This document shows positions 1-8,557 of a stretch of 64,000 bases of DNA, in pieces. The stretch comes from Halorarum halophilum. Lineage in GTDB: Archaea; Halobacteriota; Halobacteria; Halobacteriales; Haloferacaceae. Location of the stretch: NCBI RefSeq assembly GCF_013401515.1, contig NZ_CP058529.1:2852001-2916000 (forward strand). The letters are read 5' to 3'. The first letter of the stretch is position 1. The number at the start of each line of letters is the position of its first letter. The notes under the pieces were generated by a model. It had not been told where the DNA came from. It searched no databases and saw nothing but the letters and a program-made list of their open reading frames with translations. A program made the position numbers and the translations under genes.

Positions 1-1161
1 GCCGTCGAGCCCGCGCTGGATCTCGTCGTAGACGGCGGTCCGGCGCCGTCTCGCCGCGGCCATCGTGCTGGCGTCGAGTTCGAGCCCCGCACGGATGCGC
101 GAGACGACCTCTGGCGTGATCTCCCGGTCCGTCTCGAGGAGGTCGACGCCCGCCGTCCGTTTGAGGTTTTCGTACAGCCCCACGTACCGCTCCTGGAGGA
201 TCCACTCCAGCGCGTCGTGGCGCTCGTCCCACGAGTCCCCGAAGGAGAGGTCGAGTTGTCTGATGGTCGCGCCGGCGGCCGAGAGGGTGTCGAGCGCGGA
301 CTCGACCGCCTCGCGGACCACGGGGTCAACCCGGAACCCGCCGAACGTGGGCGAGTAGCCGATCGTCAGGCTCGAGACCGACGCGTCCAGCGCGTCGAGG
401 TACGACCCCTCCGGCGCCGGGAGGCTGTACGGTTCTCCCACGTCCGGGCCGGCCATCGCGTCGAGCATGAGCGCCGCGTCGCCGACCGTCCGCGCGATGG
501 GTCCCAGGAACGTGTACGGGAGGACGTTCTCGAAGGCGTCCGGCCGGTCCGGGCCGTCGGGGACGCGGCCGAAGTCGGGGAGGAGCCCGAACACGCCGCA
601 GGCGCTGGACGGGATCCGGATTGAGCCCGCGGCGTCCGACCCGAGTGCGATGGGGACGAGCCCTGCCGCGACCGCCGCTGCGCTCCCGCCCGAGGACCCG
701 CCCGTGGTCCGGTCGAGGTCCCACGGGTTTGCCGACGCGCCGAACAGGGGGTTGTCGGTGACGGTCTTGCGGCCGAACTCCGGCGTGTTCGTCTTCCCGA
801 CGACGATCGCCCCCGCCTCGCGGAGTCGGGCGACGGCGGTGTCGTCGACGTCGGGGACGTTGTCGGCGAACGCGGCCGAGCCGTACGTCGTCCGGACGCC
901 GCGGGTGCGGTTGAGGTCCTTGATGGCGACCGGCACGCCGTGGAGCGGGCCGAGGTCGTCGCCGCGTTCGACGGCGCGCTCCGCCTCCGCCGCGGCCTCG
1001 CGCGCCGACTCGGCGGTGACGGTGACGAGCGCGTTCAGGTCGGGGTTGAACCGCTCGATGCGGTCGAGGTACGTCTCCACAACGTCGACGGGCGAGAGCT
1101 CCCCGGAGCGAACCCCGTCGGCGATGGACCGCGCCGACTCGTACGGGACTTCCGTCGTCAT
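1..1161 (-). CDS. Amidase signature-family amidohydrolase, 3' end outside the window
   Basis: Reverse-strand frame opening with ATG at 1161 (MTTEVPYESARSIADG) and running off the left edge, so 387 residues are visible and the C-terminus is missing. The amidase signature core is clear: LHGVPVAIKDLN supplies the catalytic lysine around residue 76, TTGGSSGGSAAAVAAG gives the Ser-rich loop with the cis-Ser around 150-160, and LGSDAAGSIRIP holds the nucleophilic Ser near 175. Family members hydrolyse C-N bonds of amides such as carbamoyl compounds, aryl amides or Glu-tRNA amides. The lack of GatB/C neighbours and the adjacent amide-type ABC binding protein and M20 carbamoylase favour a small-molecule amidase over GatA. 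It lies downstream of the GNAT and binding-protein genes on the same strand, probably in one operon. Confidence 0.9.
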   Translation of the reverse strand, partial: MTTEVPYESARSIADGVRSGELSPVDVVETYLDRIERFNPDLNALVTVTAESAREAAAEAERAVERGDDLGPLHGVPVAIKDLNRTRGVRTTYGSAAFADNVPDVDDTAVARLREAGAIVVGKTNTPEFGRKTVTDNPLFGASANPWDLDRTTGGSSGGSAAAVAAGLVPIALGSDAAGSIRIPSSACGVFGLLPDFGRVPDGPDRPDAFENVLPYTFLGPIARTVGDAALMLDAMAGPDVGEPYSLPAPEGSYLDALDASVSSLTIGYSPTFGGFRVDPVVREAVESALDTLSAAGATIRQLDLSFGDSWDERHDALEWILQERYVGLYENLKRTAGVDLLETDREITPEVVSRIRAGLELDASTMAAARRRRTAVYDEIQRGLDG

Positions 1162-1278
1162 CGTCCCCCGGGGCGTCGACGTTCCCCGTCGTCTCGACTC
1201 GTGGGCCGGCGGCGTGCGGCCGGTACGCGGCGACCGACCGACCGCCCCGAGCGCGCTGTACTCCGACGTCGTTCCGTC

Positions 1279-1701
1279 TTACTGGAGGTCATACTTGAAC
1301 GAGTAGCAGTACTTCTCGTATCCCAGCTCCTCGTAGAACCGGTGGGCGTCCTCGCGCCACAGCCCCGACTCGAGTTCGACGGCCTGGCATCCTCTGTCGG
1401 CCGCCCACTCGTGGACGAACTCCAGGAGCCGCCTCCCGTGGCCCTCAGACCGACGGTCGGCCGTCGTCACGAGGTCGTACACGTAGGCGTGCTTGCCGAG
1501 GTAGAAATTCGTCGAGACGGTGACGCCGGCGACCGCGACGGGGTCGTCGTCGTCGTAGCCGGCGAAGAGCCGGTAGCCCTCCGCGGCCATCTCCTCGTAG
1601 AGCGCCTCGAACTCCTCCCGGTCGAGGTGGGAGCGGAGCTCCGTCAGCACCGGGAACACTTCGGCGCGCTCGGCGTCCGTCTCGACTTCCCTGACGTTCA
1701 T
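1279..1701 (-). CDS. GNAT-family N-acetyltransferase
   Basis: A 140-residue single-domain protein (MNVREVETDAERAEVF). Motif A of the GNAT fold is seen as VYDLVTTADRRSEGHGRRLLEF near residues 72-93, where RRSEGHG is the acetyl-CoA pyrophosphate-binding R/Q-x-x-G-x-G/A loop. The C-terminal Trp-Arg-Glu-Asp-Ala-His-Arg-Phe-Tyr-Glu-Glu-Leu-Gly-Tyr stretch is the usual motif B ending. Length and order match small soluble acetyltransferases. The substrate cannot be read from sequence. It sits 63 bp downstream of the ABC binding protein and about 117 bp upstream of the amidase on the same strand, so a role in modifying amino or amide substrates of this cluster is an inference only. Confidence 0.85.
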   Translation of the reverse strand: MNVREVETDAERAEVFPVLTELRSHLDREEFEALYEEMAAEGYRLFAGYDDDDPVAVAGVTVSTNFYLGKHAYVYDLVTTADRRSEGHGRRLLEFVHEWAADRGCQAVELESGLWREDAHRFYEELGYEKYCYSFKYDLQ

Positions 1702-1764
1702 GTGTCGTTCGTGTGGGTTGCCGCCCGCGACGGGGTGCGGCGTGGCTGTGTGTCGACGCGCACG

Positions 1765-3117
1765 TCAGTACACGCTCCCGTCGATCTCCGACGTCGCGAC
1801 CTCGCTCGGCCAGACGAGGTTGAGTTCGCCGCCGAGGACCTGGTAGCCGAGCGCCGGCTGGTTGTCGGTGCTGCCCCACGCGGCCTCGTGGTTGTCCTTG
1901 AAGTCGATGTAGCCGGTGCCGCCGGGGATCGGATCGTGGGAGATGACGGTCTCCGCCCACTCGTCGACGCTGGCCGACCGGAACGCGTCCATGCCGTCGA
2001 ACGCCCGGACGTACTCGGCGATGACCTTGACGTTCTGGTACGAGAGGGCGGCGCTCCCCGTCATGTCGGCGTCGTACGCGTCGTCCCACGCGCTGAGGAC
2101 ACCCTGCTCCTCGAGCAGCGGGTCGACCCGGCCGGCGTTCAGCAGCGTCATCGCGCCGTCCGCCGCGTCCCCGGCCGTCTCGCGGGCGTCCGAGATGGTG
2201 AGGCCGTAGTTGTGGAACAGGTGCGTCTGTTCGAACCCGGTCTCGGCGAACTGTCGCGCCAGGTTGCCGGCGCCGGACGAGGAGGTCTGAACCGCCCAGA
2301 CGATGTCGGGGTCGTTCTCCTGGATCCGGGCCAGCAGCGAGGTGAAGTCGGTCTCGTCGAGGCTCACCTCGTCCTCGGAGATGATCTCCCAGCCGATCTT
2401 GTCGAGTTCTCCCTTCATGAGGTCCATGATCGAGAGGCCGTAGGAGGTGTCCTCGCCGATCATCGCGACTGTCTTGTCCTGGTAGGGGAAGTAGCCGATC
2501 TCGTTCTCCTGGAACTGGGTGATCAGTTTCCGCCAGCCGACCGCGTACGCCTCCGAGGGGGGCGTCGTCTTGAAGACGTTCCACAGCTCCTGCTCGTTGA
2601 TCTTGGAGACGATCTCGCTCGAGACCGGTTCGTCGAGGATCTGCGGGGTGTCGTTCTGGGACGTCACCTCGATGGTCGCCAGCGCGACGTCGCTGTGGAA
2701 GCCGCCGCCGACGACGTCCACGTTCTCCTGGGAGATGAGCCGGTTGACCTCGTTTCGGCCCGCCGAGGGTTCCGACTCGGAGTCCCCGAAGACGAGTTCG
2801 ATATCCTCGCCGTGGACGCCCCCGTCCTCGTTGATCAGGTCGCGGGAGAGCTCGGCGGCCATCCGCTTCTGCTGGCCGATGTTCGAGGTCGGCCCGGAGA
2901 ACGGGCCGTAGAACCCGATGGTGAGCCCGCCGCTGGCGCCGCCGCCACCGCCGAGACAGCCGGCCATCGAGGCGAGTCCGACTCCCGCGCCGGTCGCGCG
3001 GATGAACCCCCGACGGCTCGGGGACGGGATCCCCATCCCGTCTGCCGTCGTGTTCTCCCCCAGCGAAGCCGGATCGGACCTCTGGTTCGGTACGTCTGGC
3101 CTGTTTCTATCTACCAT
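1765..3117 (-). CDS. Tat-exported lipoprotein, ABC substrate-binding protein of the branched-chain amino acid/amide class
   Basis: 450 residues. The N-terminus carries a twin-arginine signal (SRRGFIRATG, residues 34-43), a hydrophobic stretch and a lipobox ending MAGC, so export is by Tat with lipid anchoring, as is usual in haloarchaea. The mature part is a two-lobed type I periplasmic-binding fold (LTIGFYGPFSGPTSNIGQQ at the start, FVF/LVFGDSESEPSAG, then VVGGGFHSDVALA) typical of LivJ/urea/amide receptors. ATG 3117 is preferred because a TATA-like AACTATATCC lies about 27 nt upstream. ATG 3036 would give a shorter n-region and is the alternative. No permease or ATPase genes are in the window; they could lie beyond the left edge. 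It is transcribed divergently from the M20 amidohydrolase. Confidence 0.9.
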   Translation of the reverse strand: MVDRNRPDVPNQRSDPASLGENTTADGMGIPSPSRRGFIRATGAGVGLASMAGCLGGGGGASGGLTIGFYGPFSGPTSNIGQQKRMAAELSRDLINEDGGVHGEDIELVFGDSESEPSAGRNEVNRLISQENVDVVGGGFHSDVALATIEVTSQNDTPQILDEPVSSEIVSKINEQELWNVFKTTPPSEAYAVGWRKLITQFQENEIGYFPYQDKTVAMIGEDTSYGLSIMDLMKGELDKIGWEIISEDEVSLDETDFTSLLARIQENDPDIVWAVQTSSSGAGNLARQFAETGFEQTHLFHNYGLTISDARETAGDAADGAMTLLNAGRVDPLLEEQGVLSAWDDAYDADMTGSAALSYQNVKVIAEYVRAFDGMDAFRSASVDEWAETVISHDPIPGGTGYIDFKDNHEAAWGSTDNQPALGYQVLGGELNLVWPSEVATSEIDGSVY

Positions 3118-3140
3118 GCCAATGTCAATCGATAGCGGAC

Positions 3141-3152
3141 GGATATAGTTAA
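3141..3152 (-). promoter_or_regulatory. TATA box for the binding-protein operon
   Basis: On the reverse strand the sequence reads TTAACTATATCC, centred about 30 nt before ATG 3117. This spacing predicts an almost leaderless mRNA for the receptor-GNAT-amidase operon. Confidence 0.55.
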
Positions 3153-3205
3153 CGGGAAAACTAGCTGGCGTCCCATTCAGAATTAATGTTGGGGACAGTA
3201 TTTGG

Positions 3206-3239
3206 GTTCCACCACTGAATCTTGAACAAGGTATATTTA
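3206..3239 (+). promoter_or_regulatory. Dyad GTTC-N14-GAAC followed by TATA box
   Basis: GTTC (3206-3209) and GAAC (3224-3227) form a dyad with 14 nt between the arms. A clear TATA box, TATATTTA (3232-3239), begins 5 nt later and sits about 25 nt before ATG 3261. The dyad therefore covers the position of the TFB recognition element. The same spacing and arms recur at 5331-5352 before the aminotransferase gene, which suggests a common regulator, possibly the Lrp-like protein encoded between them. Confidence 0.5.
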
Positions 3240-3260
3240 GGCTGCTCCGTATCCATCCCC

Positions 3261-4511
3261 ATGGGACTCATCGACCCCGATAGGCTCCGCGTCTCGTTCG
3301 AGGAGTACTCCTCCATCGGCGCGACCGACCGTGACGGGCTGCATCGGCTGGCGCTCTCGGAGGCGGACGGCCGCGTGCGCGACCGGTTCGTCGACGACCT
3401 GCAGGAGCTGGGGCTCTCGGTTCGGATCGACGAACTCGGGAACGTCTTCGGGCGCCGGCCGGGGACAGAGGACCTCGCGCCGGTGCTGATCGGCTCGCAC
3501 CTCGACTCCCAGCCGAAGGGCGGTCGCTACGACGGCCAGCTCGGCGTGCTCTCGGCGCTGGAGACGCTCCGGATCCTGGAGGACGAGGGGATCGAGACCG
3601 CGCGGCCGATCGAGATCGTCAACTGGACGAACGAGGAGGGCGCCCGCTTCAAGCCGGCGCTGACCGGGAGCGGCACCTACGTGGGGACCCACGACCTCGA
3701 CACCGTCCTCGCGGAGACGGACGACGAGGGGACCACGGTCGCCGAGGCGCTCGAGGAGATCGGCTACCGGGGAACGGACCCGGTCGGTCCGGACGAGGTC
3801 CCGAACGCTGCGCTCGAACTGCATATCGAACAGGGCCCCCGCCTCGAGGAGGCGGGACACACGATCGGCGTCGTCGAGGGGGTGCTGGGGATGGCGTGGC
3901 TGGAAGCGACGATCCGCGGGAACGCGGACCACGCCGGTCCCTCCCCCATGCACACGCGGTCGGACGCGCTGGTGGCCGCCGCGGACGTCGTCACCGCCGT
4001 CCGCCGCATGGCCGGCCGACTGGACGACGACGTCGTCACGACCGTGGGCGAACTGTCGGTCGAACCCGACTCCGTGAACGTCATCCCCGCCGAGACGACG
4101 TTCACGGTGGACGTGCGCTCGTACGACGACGAGGTGGTCCTAGACGCCGTCGACAGGGTCGACGACGAACTCCGGGCGGCCTGCGACCGGGAGGGAACGG
4201 AGTACGACCTCACCGAACTGTGGCGCATCCCCCACACGGAGTTCGCGCCGTCGGTCGCCGACGCGATCGAGGCCGCGGCCGACGGGAGCGACCACCCCTC
4301 GATGCGGATGATCAGCGGCGCCGGTCACGACGCGTCCTACCTCGCGGAGCTGACCGACGCCGCGATGATCTTCGTTCCGAGCGTCGACGGGCAGACCCAC
4401 AACGAGCGGGAGTTCACCGAGTGGAACGACGTCGTCGCGGGCGCCGAGGTGTTCGCCCGGACGACCCGCCGGCTCGCGTCGGCCGACGGTGCGGACGGGG
4501 GGAACCCGTGA
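3261..4511 (+). CDS. M20-family Zn-dependent amidohydrolase (N-carbamoyl-amino acid hydrolase / allantoate amidohydrolase type)
   Basis: 416 residues from ATG 3261 (MGLIDPDRLRVSFEEYSS). An upstream in-frame ATG exists, but the TATA box at 3232-3239 places the leaderless start here. Diagnostic motifs of the hydantoinase/carbamoylase branch of M20 peptidases are present: GSHLDSQPKGGRYDG (metal His/Asp, about residues 78-92), NEEGARFKPALTGS (bridging Glu pair near 123), ELHIEQGP (metal His near 190), GNADHAGPSPMHTR (dimer-interface His) and SGAGHDA near the C-terminus (metal His). Members release carbamoyl or other N-acyl groups from amino acids, or cleave allantoate. The neighbouring Lrp-like regulator and D-Glu-type enzymes point to amino acid derivatives as substrate; this is inference. 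Confidence 0.92.
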   Translation: MGLIDPDRLRVSFEEYSSIGATDRDGLHRLALSEADGRVRDRFVDDLQELGLSVRIDELGNVFGRRPGTEDLAPVLIGSHLDSQPKGGRYDGQLGVLSALETLRILEDEGIETARPIEIVNWTNEEGARFKPALTGSGTYVGTHDLDTVLAETDDEGTTVAEALEEIGYRGTDPVGPDEVPNAALELHIEQGPRLEEAGHTIGVVEGVLGMAWLEATIRGNADHAGPSPMHTRSDALVAAADVVTAVRRMAGRLDDDVVTTVGELSVEPDSVNVIPAETTFTVDVRSYDDEVVLDAVDRVDDELRAACDREGTEYDLTELWRIPHTEFAPSVADAIEAAADGSDHPSMRMISGAGHDASYLAELTDAAMIFVPSVDGQTHNEREFTEWNDVVAGAEVFARTTRRLASADGADGGNP

Positions 4512-4620
4512 CCCAGCGGATCCGACGGCCGACGGCGGAGTGCTTCGGTCGCCCAGCCGGAATCGCCGTCCCGCCGGAAGCCAGCAGATACATGACCGAA
4601 CGCGCCGACGGGGGCTGGCA

Positions 4621-5121
4621 ATGAGCCTGGACGAGCAGGACCTCGAGATCCTGAAGACCATCGCCGAGATCGGTGAGGCCAGCCCGAAGCGGATCGCCGA
4701 CGAGACGGGCACGCCGAAGTCCACCGTACACTACCGCCTCCAGAACCTGCGCGACGACGGGGTCATCAAGAACGACCTGTTCGAGATCGAGCCCGAGGCC
4801 ATCGGGCTCTCCGTCACCGTCATCACCGAGGTCATGGCCGAGTACAAGGAGGGGTACCACGAGACCGTCGGCGAACAGCTGAGCGCGATCGACGGCGTCT
4901 CGAACGTCTTCTTCACCATGGGCGACACGGACTTCATCGTCACCGCTCACCTCCCAAACAGCTCGTTCGTCCAGGACCTCGTCGAGTCGTACGAGGCGGT
5001 CGACGGCGTCGAACGCACGAGCTCGAAGTTCGTCATCTCGACGATCAAGCAGGAGCCGAACCCGCTGCGCAACTACGATATCGAGACGCTCCTCGAACTC
5101 GATCTCTCCCCGAAGACGTAG
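4621..5121 (+). CDS. Lrp/AsnC-family transcriptional regulator
   Basis: 166 residues. The start ATG 4621 (MSLDEQDLEILKTIAEIG) is the classical Lrp beginning; the reading frame is open upstream but that extension has no coding look. The N-terminal winged HTH (residues 1-60) includes GTPKSTVHYRLQNLRDDGVI as recognition helix and wing. The rest is a RAM-like alpha/beta sensor (VFFTMGDTDFIVTAHLP). These proteins usually bind dyads as dimers or octamers and respond to amino acids. The gene is flanked by the M20 amidohydrolase and the class III aminotransferase, whose promoters share a GTTC-N14-GAAC dyad, making it the natural candidate regulator for both. Confidence 0.88.
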   Translation: MSLDEQDLEILKTIAEIGEASPKRIADETGTPKSTVHYRLQNLRDDGVIKNDLFEIEPEAIGLSVTVITEVMAEYKEGYHETVGEQLSAIDGVSNVFFTMGDTDFIVTAHLPNSSFVQDLVESYEAVDGVERTSSKFVISTIKQEPNPLRNYDIETLLELDLSPKT

Positions 5122-5323
5122 CGTCGGTTCGCGTCGGTGAAGCGAAACGCGCCGTAGCCCTTCGTTTTCCTGGTCGCTGTCGGACTGGAAGGGAAGCTCG
5201 GCGAGCGGCTCCTGCAGAAGCACAATGAAGCCGCTCGGCCACCCTCTCCGTACACTGTACATATACAATCTTGAAACTCGGACAGCGTCTAATCTCAGAG
5301 AACTGAGTGGGATTTTGGGCAAG

Positions 5324-5352
5324 CTATTTGGTTCCGTGGTCCATTCGGGAAC
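5324..5352 (+). promoter_or_regulatory. Aminotransferase promoter with GTTC-N14-GAAC dyad
   Basis: A TATA-like CTATTTGG lies about 28 nt before ATG 5355. It is followed by the dyad GTTC (5331-5334)-N14-GAAC (5349-5352), which extends to GGTTCC/GGAACC. The dyad lies between TATA and start codon, a position where bound protein would block RNA polymerase. Same arms and spacing as at 3206-3227. Confidence 0.5.
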
Positions 5353-5354
5353 CG

Positions 5355-6728
5355 ATGACAGGTCCACCGATCCAGGACGTACACCTCGCCCAGGAGCCCC
5401 GGATGACGACCGACGTCCCGGGGCCGGAGTCGCGGTCGCTCCTCGAACGGCAGCGCGAGATCGACTCCAGCGCCGTCGCGTATCCCCGGTCGGTCCCCAT
5501 CGCGCTCGACGAGGCCCGGGGCGCGACGGTGCGGGACGTCGACGGGAACGTCTACCTGGACTTCTTCGCGGGGATCGGCGTGCTCAACGTCGGCCACTCG
5601 AACCCGTACGTCGTCGAGGGGGTCAACGAGCAGACCGAGCGGCTCGTCCACACGATCGACTTCCCGACTGAGACCCGGATCGAGTTCATCGAGAAGCTGA
5701 ACGAGATCGCGCCGGGCGACCTGGCGGACAACAACCGGGTGATCTTCGGCGGGCCGAGCGGGAGCGACGCGATCGAGGGGTCGATCAAGCTCGCGAAGTA
5801 CAACACCGGCGGCCACGGCCTCATCTCGTTCAAGGGCGCCTACCACGGCTCGACGTCGGGGGCGCTCTCGCTGACCAGCGGCCGGAAGTACAAGAAGGAC
5901 TACACGCCGCTGCTCTCGGACGTCGTCCACGTCCCGTACCCGTACCCGCTCCGGAGCGACGACCCCGACGAGGCGACGAAGGACATTCTCTCGGGCGTGC
6001 GCGAGACCCTCGAGGACCCGTACGGCGGGCTGACGAACCCGGCCGGCATCTGGGTCGAACCGATCCAGGGCGAGGGCGGCGTCGTCGAACCGCCAGAACA
6101 GTTCCTCCCTGGGCTGAAGGAGCTCGCCGAGGCGAACGACATCCCGCTCATCGTCGACGAGATCCAGTCCGGGTTCGGTCGGACCGGGAAGTGGTTCGCC
6201 TCCGAGTGGTCCGGCGTGACCCCCGACGCGATGCCGATGGCGAAGGGGATCGGCGGCATCGGCCTCCCGCTGGGGGCGCTCATGTACCGCGAGGAGCTCG
6301 ACACGTGGGGGCCCGGCGGTCACATCGGGACGTTCCGCGGCAACGTCCCCGCCATGCGCGGCGGCATCCGGGCCATCGAGTACATCCAGGCCCACGACCT
6401 GCTCTCGCACGCGACCGACCTCGGCGAGCACATCCGAGGTCGGCTCCGCGAGGCCGCCGAGGACTCCCCGTTCGTCGCCGAGGTGCGCGGTCGGGGGCTG
6501 TTCATCGGCGCCGAGTTCGTCGACGACGACGGCGCGCCCGACTCCGACGCCGTCGAGTGGATCCAGCAGTACTGCTACGGCCGGGGCGTGCTCGTGTGGA
6601 ACGCCGGCCGCGAGAAGAACGTGCTCAGGCTGCTGCCGCCGCTCGTGATGACCGAGGAACAGGCCGACAACGGCCTCGACGTCATCACCGACGGCATCCG
6701 GGAGCACGCGCGGGACGCAGGCGAGTAA
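5355..6728 (+). CDS. Class III PLP-dependent aminotransferase
   Basis: 457 residues from ATG 5355 ([15 protein letters not shown]); ATG 5403 is an alternative. Fold-type I class III features are in order: [15 protein letters not shown] near the N-terminus, [15 protein letters not shown] for cofactor phosphate binding, [29 protein letters not shown] with the Asp that contacts the pyridine nitrogen, and [16 protein letters not shown] with the Schiff-base Lys. The family includes GABA, ornithine and diaminobutyrate aminotransferases. Some archaeal members (characterised in Pyrococcus) are amino acid racemases rather than aminotransferases, an attractive alternative beside a D-glutamate module. 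Specificity is unresolved from sequence. Confidence 0.9.
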   Translation: MTGPPIQDVHLAQEPRMTTDVPGPESRSLLERQREIDSSAVAYPRSVPIALDEARGATVRDVDGNVYLDFFAGIGVLNVGHSNPYVVEGVNEQTERLVHTIDFPTETRIEFIEKLNEIAPGDLADNNRVIFGGPSGSDAIEGSIKLAKYNTGGHGLISFKGAYHGSTSGALSLTSGRKYKKDYTPLLSDVVHVPYPYPLRSDDPDEATKDILSGVRETLEDPYGGLTNPAGIWVEPIQGEGGVVEPPEQFLPGLKELAEANDIPLIVDEIQSGFGRTGKWFASEWSGVTPDAMPMAKGIGGIGLPLGALMYREELDTWGPGGHIGTFRGNVPAMRGGIRAIEYIQAHDLLSHATDLGEHIRGRLREAAEDSPFVAEVRGRGLFIGAEFVDDDGAPDSDAVEWIQQYCYGRGVLVWNAGREKNVLRLLPPLVMTEEQADNGLDVITDGIREHARDAGE

Positions 6729-6860
6729 CGCGCAGGGGGGCCGCCCGATCGATCGTGAGGGCCGACCACTCCCACCGAGACCTTCCCGGATGCGCGTTCA
6801 CTTCCGGCGGACGGCGACGTCGTATCCGTTGGCGCGTCGTACCGCGTGATGCAGTCGTTT

Positions 6861-7292
6861 TCACTCGTCGCGGTCCCCGACGACCAGGACGGGAACTTCG
6901 TCCGCTCGGAGGAGGGCTTCGGTCGTACTCCCGAGCAGGATCGTCTTGAACGCCGAACGGCCTTGCGCCCCGAGTACCACGAGGTCGATCCCGTTCGTGT
7001 CGACGTACTCGAGCAGTTCCTCGGATGGAGCGCCTTCCCGGATCTCGGTCACGACGGGCGTCTCGGGACCGCTCTGGCGTTCGATCGCGGCCAGCGCGGC
7101 CTTGCCCTCCTCGGTCAGGGTCCGCCGGACGGTCTCCGGGTCCACGATGTCGTTATCGTACTCCGTCCTGGTGTCGACGACGTACACCGCGTGGAGTGTC
7201 GCCCCCACCTGTCGAGCGAGGTCGATCGCGTGGGTCACGGCCGCCTCGGCGTCGCGACTGCCGTCCGTCCCGACGAGGATCCGATCGTACAT
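6861..7292 (-). CDS. Universal stress protein, UspA family
   Basis: 143 residues with start ATG 7292 (MYDRILVGTDGSRDAE), the standard UspA N-terminus. The longer upstream frame is not credible. The ATP-binding signature G-x2-G-x9-G-S/T appears at the C-terminal end as GAQGRSAFKTILLGST. This is a single USP domain of ordinary length, expected to be a cytoplasmic dimer. It lies convergent to the aminotransferase gene with a spacer of about 130 bp and shows no obvious functional tie to the surrounding catabolic genes. Confidence 0.92.
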   Translation of the reverse strand: MYDRILVGTDGSRDAEAAVTHAIDLARQVGATLHAVYVVDTRTEYDNDIVDPETVRRTLTEEGKAALAAIERQSGPETPVVTEIREGAPSEELLEYVDTNGIDLVVLGAQGRSAFKTILLGSTTEALLRADEVPVLVVGDRDE

Positions 7293-7495
7293 TCGATACC
7301 GTAGGTGACGCTGCAGTATGAGGACTTGGTCGGTGAGCACTCGGTGGCGTCCGATGTCATCGACGTCGCGGGCTGGCACGGGACGGATCGCGCTACGCCG
7401 TAGAGGGTGGTTCGAGCGAGCCGTTCCGCCCGACGAGCGGAATGCTCCTTCAATACTATGCCGTCAATCCGCCACACCCGCTCCCCGTTCGGTGA

Positions 7496-8557
7496 CTACG
7501 TTCGCGGCGTGACCCCGTGGCCCGGCCCCTCGATCGTGATCTCCGGCCCGTACTCGACGTCGGCGACGTCCTCGGCGAGCAGGAGGTTCCCGTCGAGGTC
7601 GACGTACGAGAACGCGCCCGACCCGGCGACGAGGTGCGCGCTCGCGTGGATGCCGATCGCCGACTCCAGCATGCAGCCGACCATCAGCTCCAGGTTCGCT
7701 GCCTCGGCGATGGCGGCGATCCCCGCGGCGTCGAGCGGGCCCGACTTGCCGAGCTTGACGTTGAGCACGTCCGCTGCGTCCGCCCGGACGACCGCCAGCG
7801 CGTCCGCCGGCGTGAACACCGCCTCGTCGGCGGCGACCGGGACCGTGACGGCGTCGCGGACGCGAGCCAGCCCCGTCACGTCGTCCGCGCGCACCGGCTG
7901 TTCGAGGAGCGCGAGGTCGACGCCCCGGTCGCGAACCTCACGGGCGAACCGGACCGACTTCGGGACCGTCCACCCCTGGTTGGCGTCGACCTTCACCGCG
8001 GCGTCGGGCGCCGATTCTGCCACCGCGACGACGCGCGCGACGTCGTCCGCCACGTCGCCGCCGGTCTTCACCTTCAGGTGCTCGAACCCGTCGTCCGCGG
8101 CGGCCGCGGCGGCGTCGCCGGCGTCCCGCGGCGGGACGATCGGGATCGTGAGGTCGGTCTCGACTGTCGTCGGGGGGCCGCCGAACAGTTCGCTCATCGG
8201 GATACCCCGCGTCCGGCAATACGCGTCGAGCAGGGCGGTCTCGACCGCGAACGACGCCGACACCATGCCGGGGATCGCGGCCCGGACCGCCCCGACGAGC
8301 CGACGGTACGCCGTCACCGGTTCGTCCTCCAGTAGGGTCACGGCCGCCCGCGCGGATTCGATCGCCGCGGCCTGGGTCTCGCCGGTCACGTGGGGGATGG
8401 GCGATCCCTCGCCCCAGCCGACGGCCCCGGACTCGGTCTCCACCCGGATGAGGACGTTCTCGGCGTGCTCCTGCGTGCCGAGCGCGATCTCGAACGGCTC
8501 GGCCAGTGGGAGGTCCAGCGACTCGACGTCGACGGCGACGATCCGCTCGTCCGTCAC
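7496..8557 (-). CDS. dgcA: Enolase-superfamily epimerase, DgcA-like (N-acetyl-D-Glu / dipeptide epimerase type)
   Basis: 353 residues starting at GTG 8557, which overlaps the stop of the upstream DUF1611 gene (GTGA), indicating translational coupling. Muconate-lactonizing subgroup features are seen: an N-terminal capping domain (residues 1-115), KVKTGG with the catalytic KxK lysine near 150, VDANQGW with the first metal Asp, LLEQPV with the metal Glu, and AADEAVFTPAD with the third metal ligand and the second-Lys region (NVKLGKSG). Homologues are annotated as L-Ala-D/L-Glu epimerases. Paired with DUF1611 the enzyme is known as DgcA, which interconverts N-acetyl-D- and N-acetyl-L-glutamate. 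The pair assignment rests on context plus family motifs. Confidence 0.82.
   Translation of the reverse strand: MTDERIVAVDVESLDLPLAEPFEIALGTQEHAENVLIRVETESGAVGWGEGSPIPHVTGETQAAAIESARAAVTLLEDEPVTAYRRLVGAVRAAIPGMVSASFAVETALLDAYCRTRGIPMSELFGGPPTTVETDLTIPIVPPRDAGDAAAAAADDGFEHLKVKTGGDVADDVARVVAVAESAPDAAVKVDANQGWTVPKSVRFAREVRDRGVDLALLEQPVRADDVTGLARVRDAVTVPVAADEAVFTPADALAVVRADAADVLNVKLGKSGPLDAAGIAAIAEAANLELMVGCMLESAIGIHASAHLVAGSGAFSYVDLDGNLLLAEDVADVEYGPEITIEGPGHGVTPRT

Noticed and set aside
940-3135. 731-codon forward frame opposite the binding protein and amidase genes
   Set aside because: Antisense shadow: high-GC codon bias keeps the complementary frame open. The reverse-strand proteins have signal, lipobox and catalytic motifs, while this frame is Arg/Val/Asp-rich without any.
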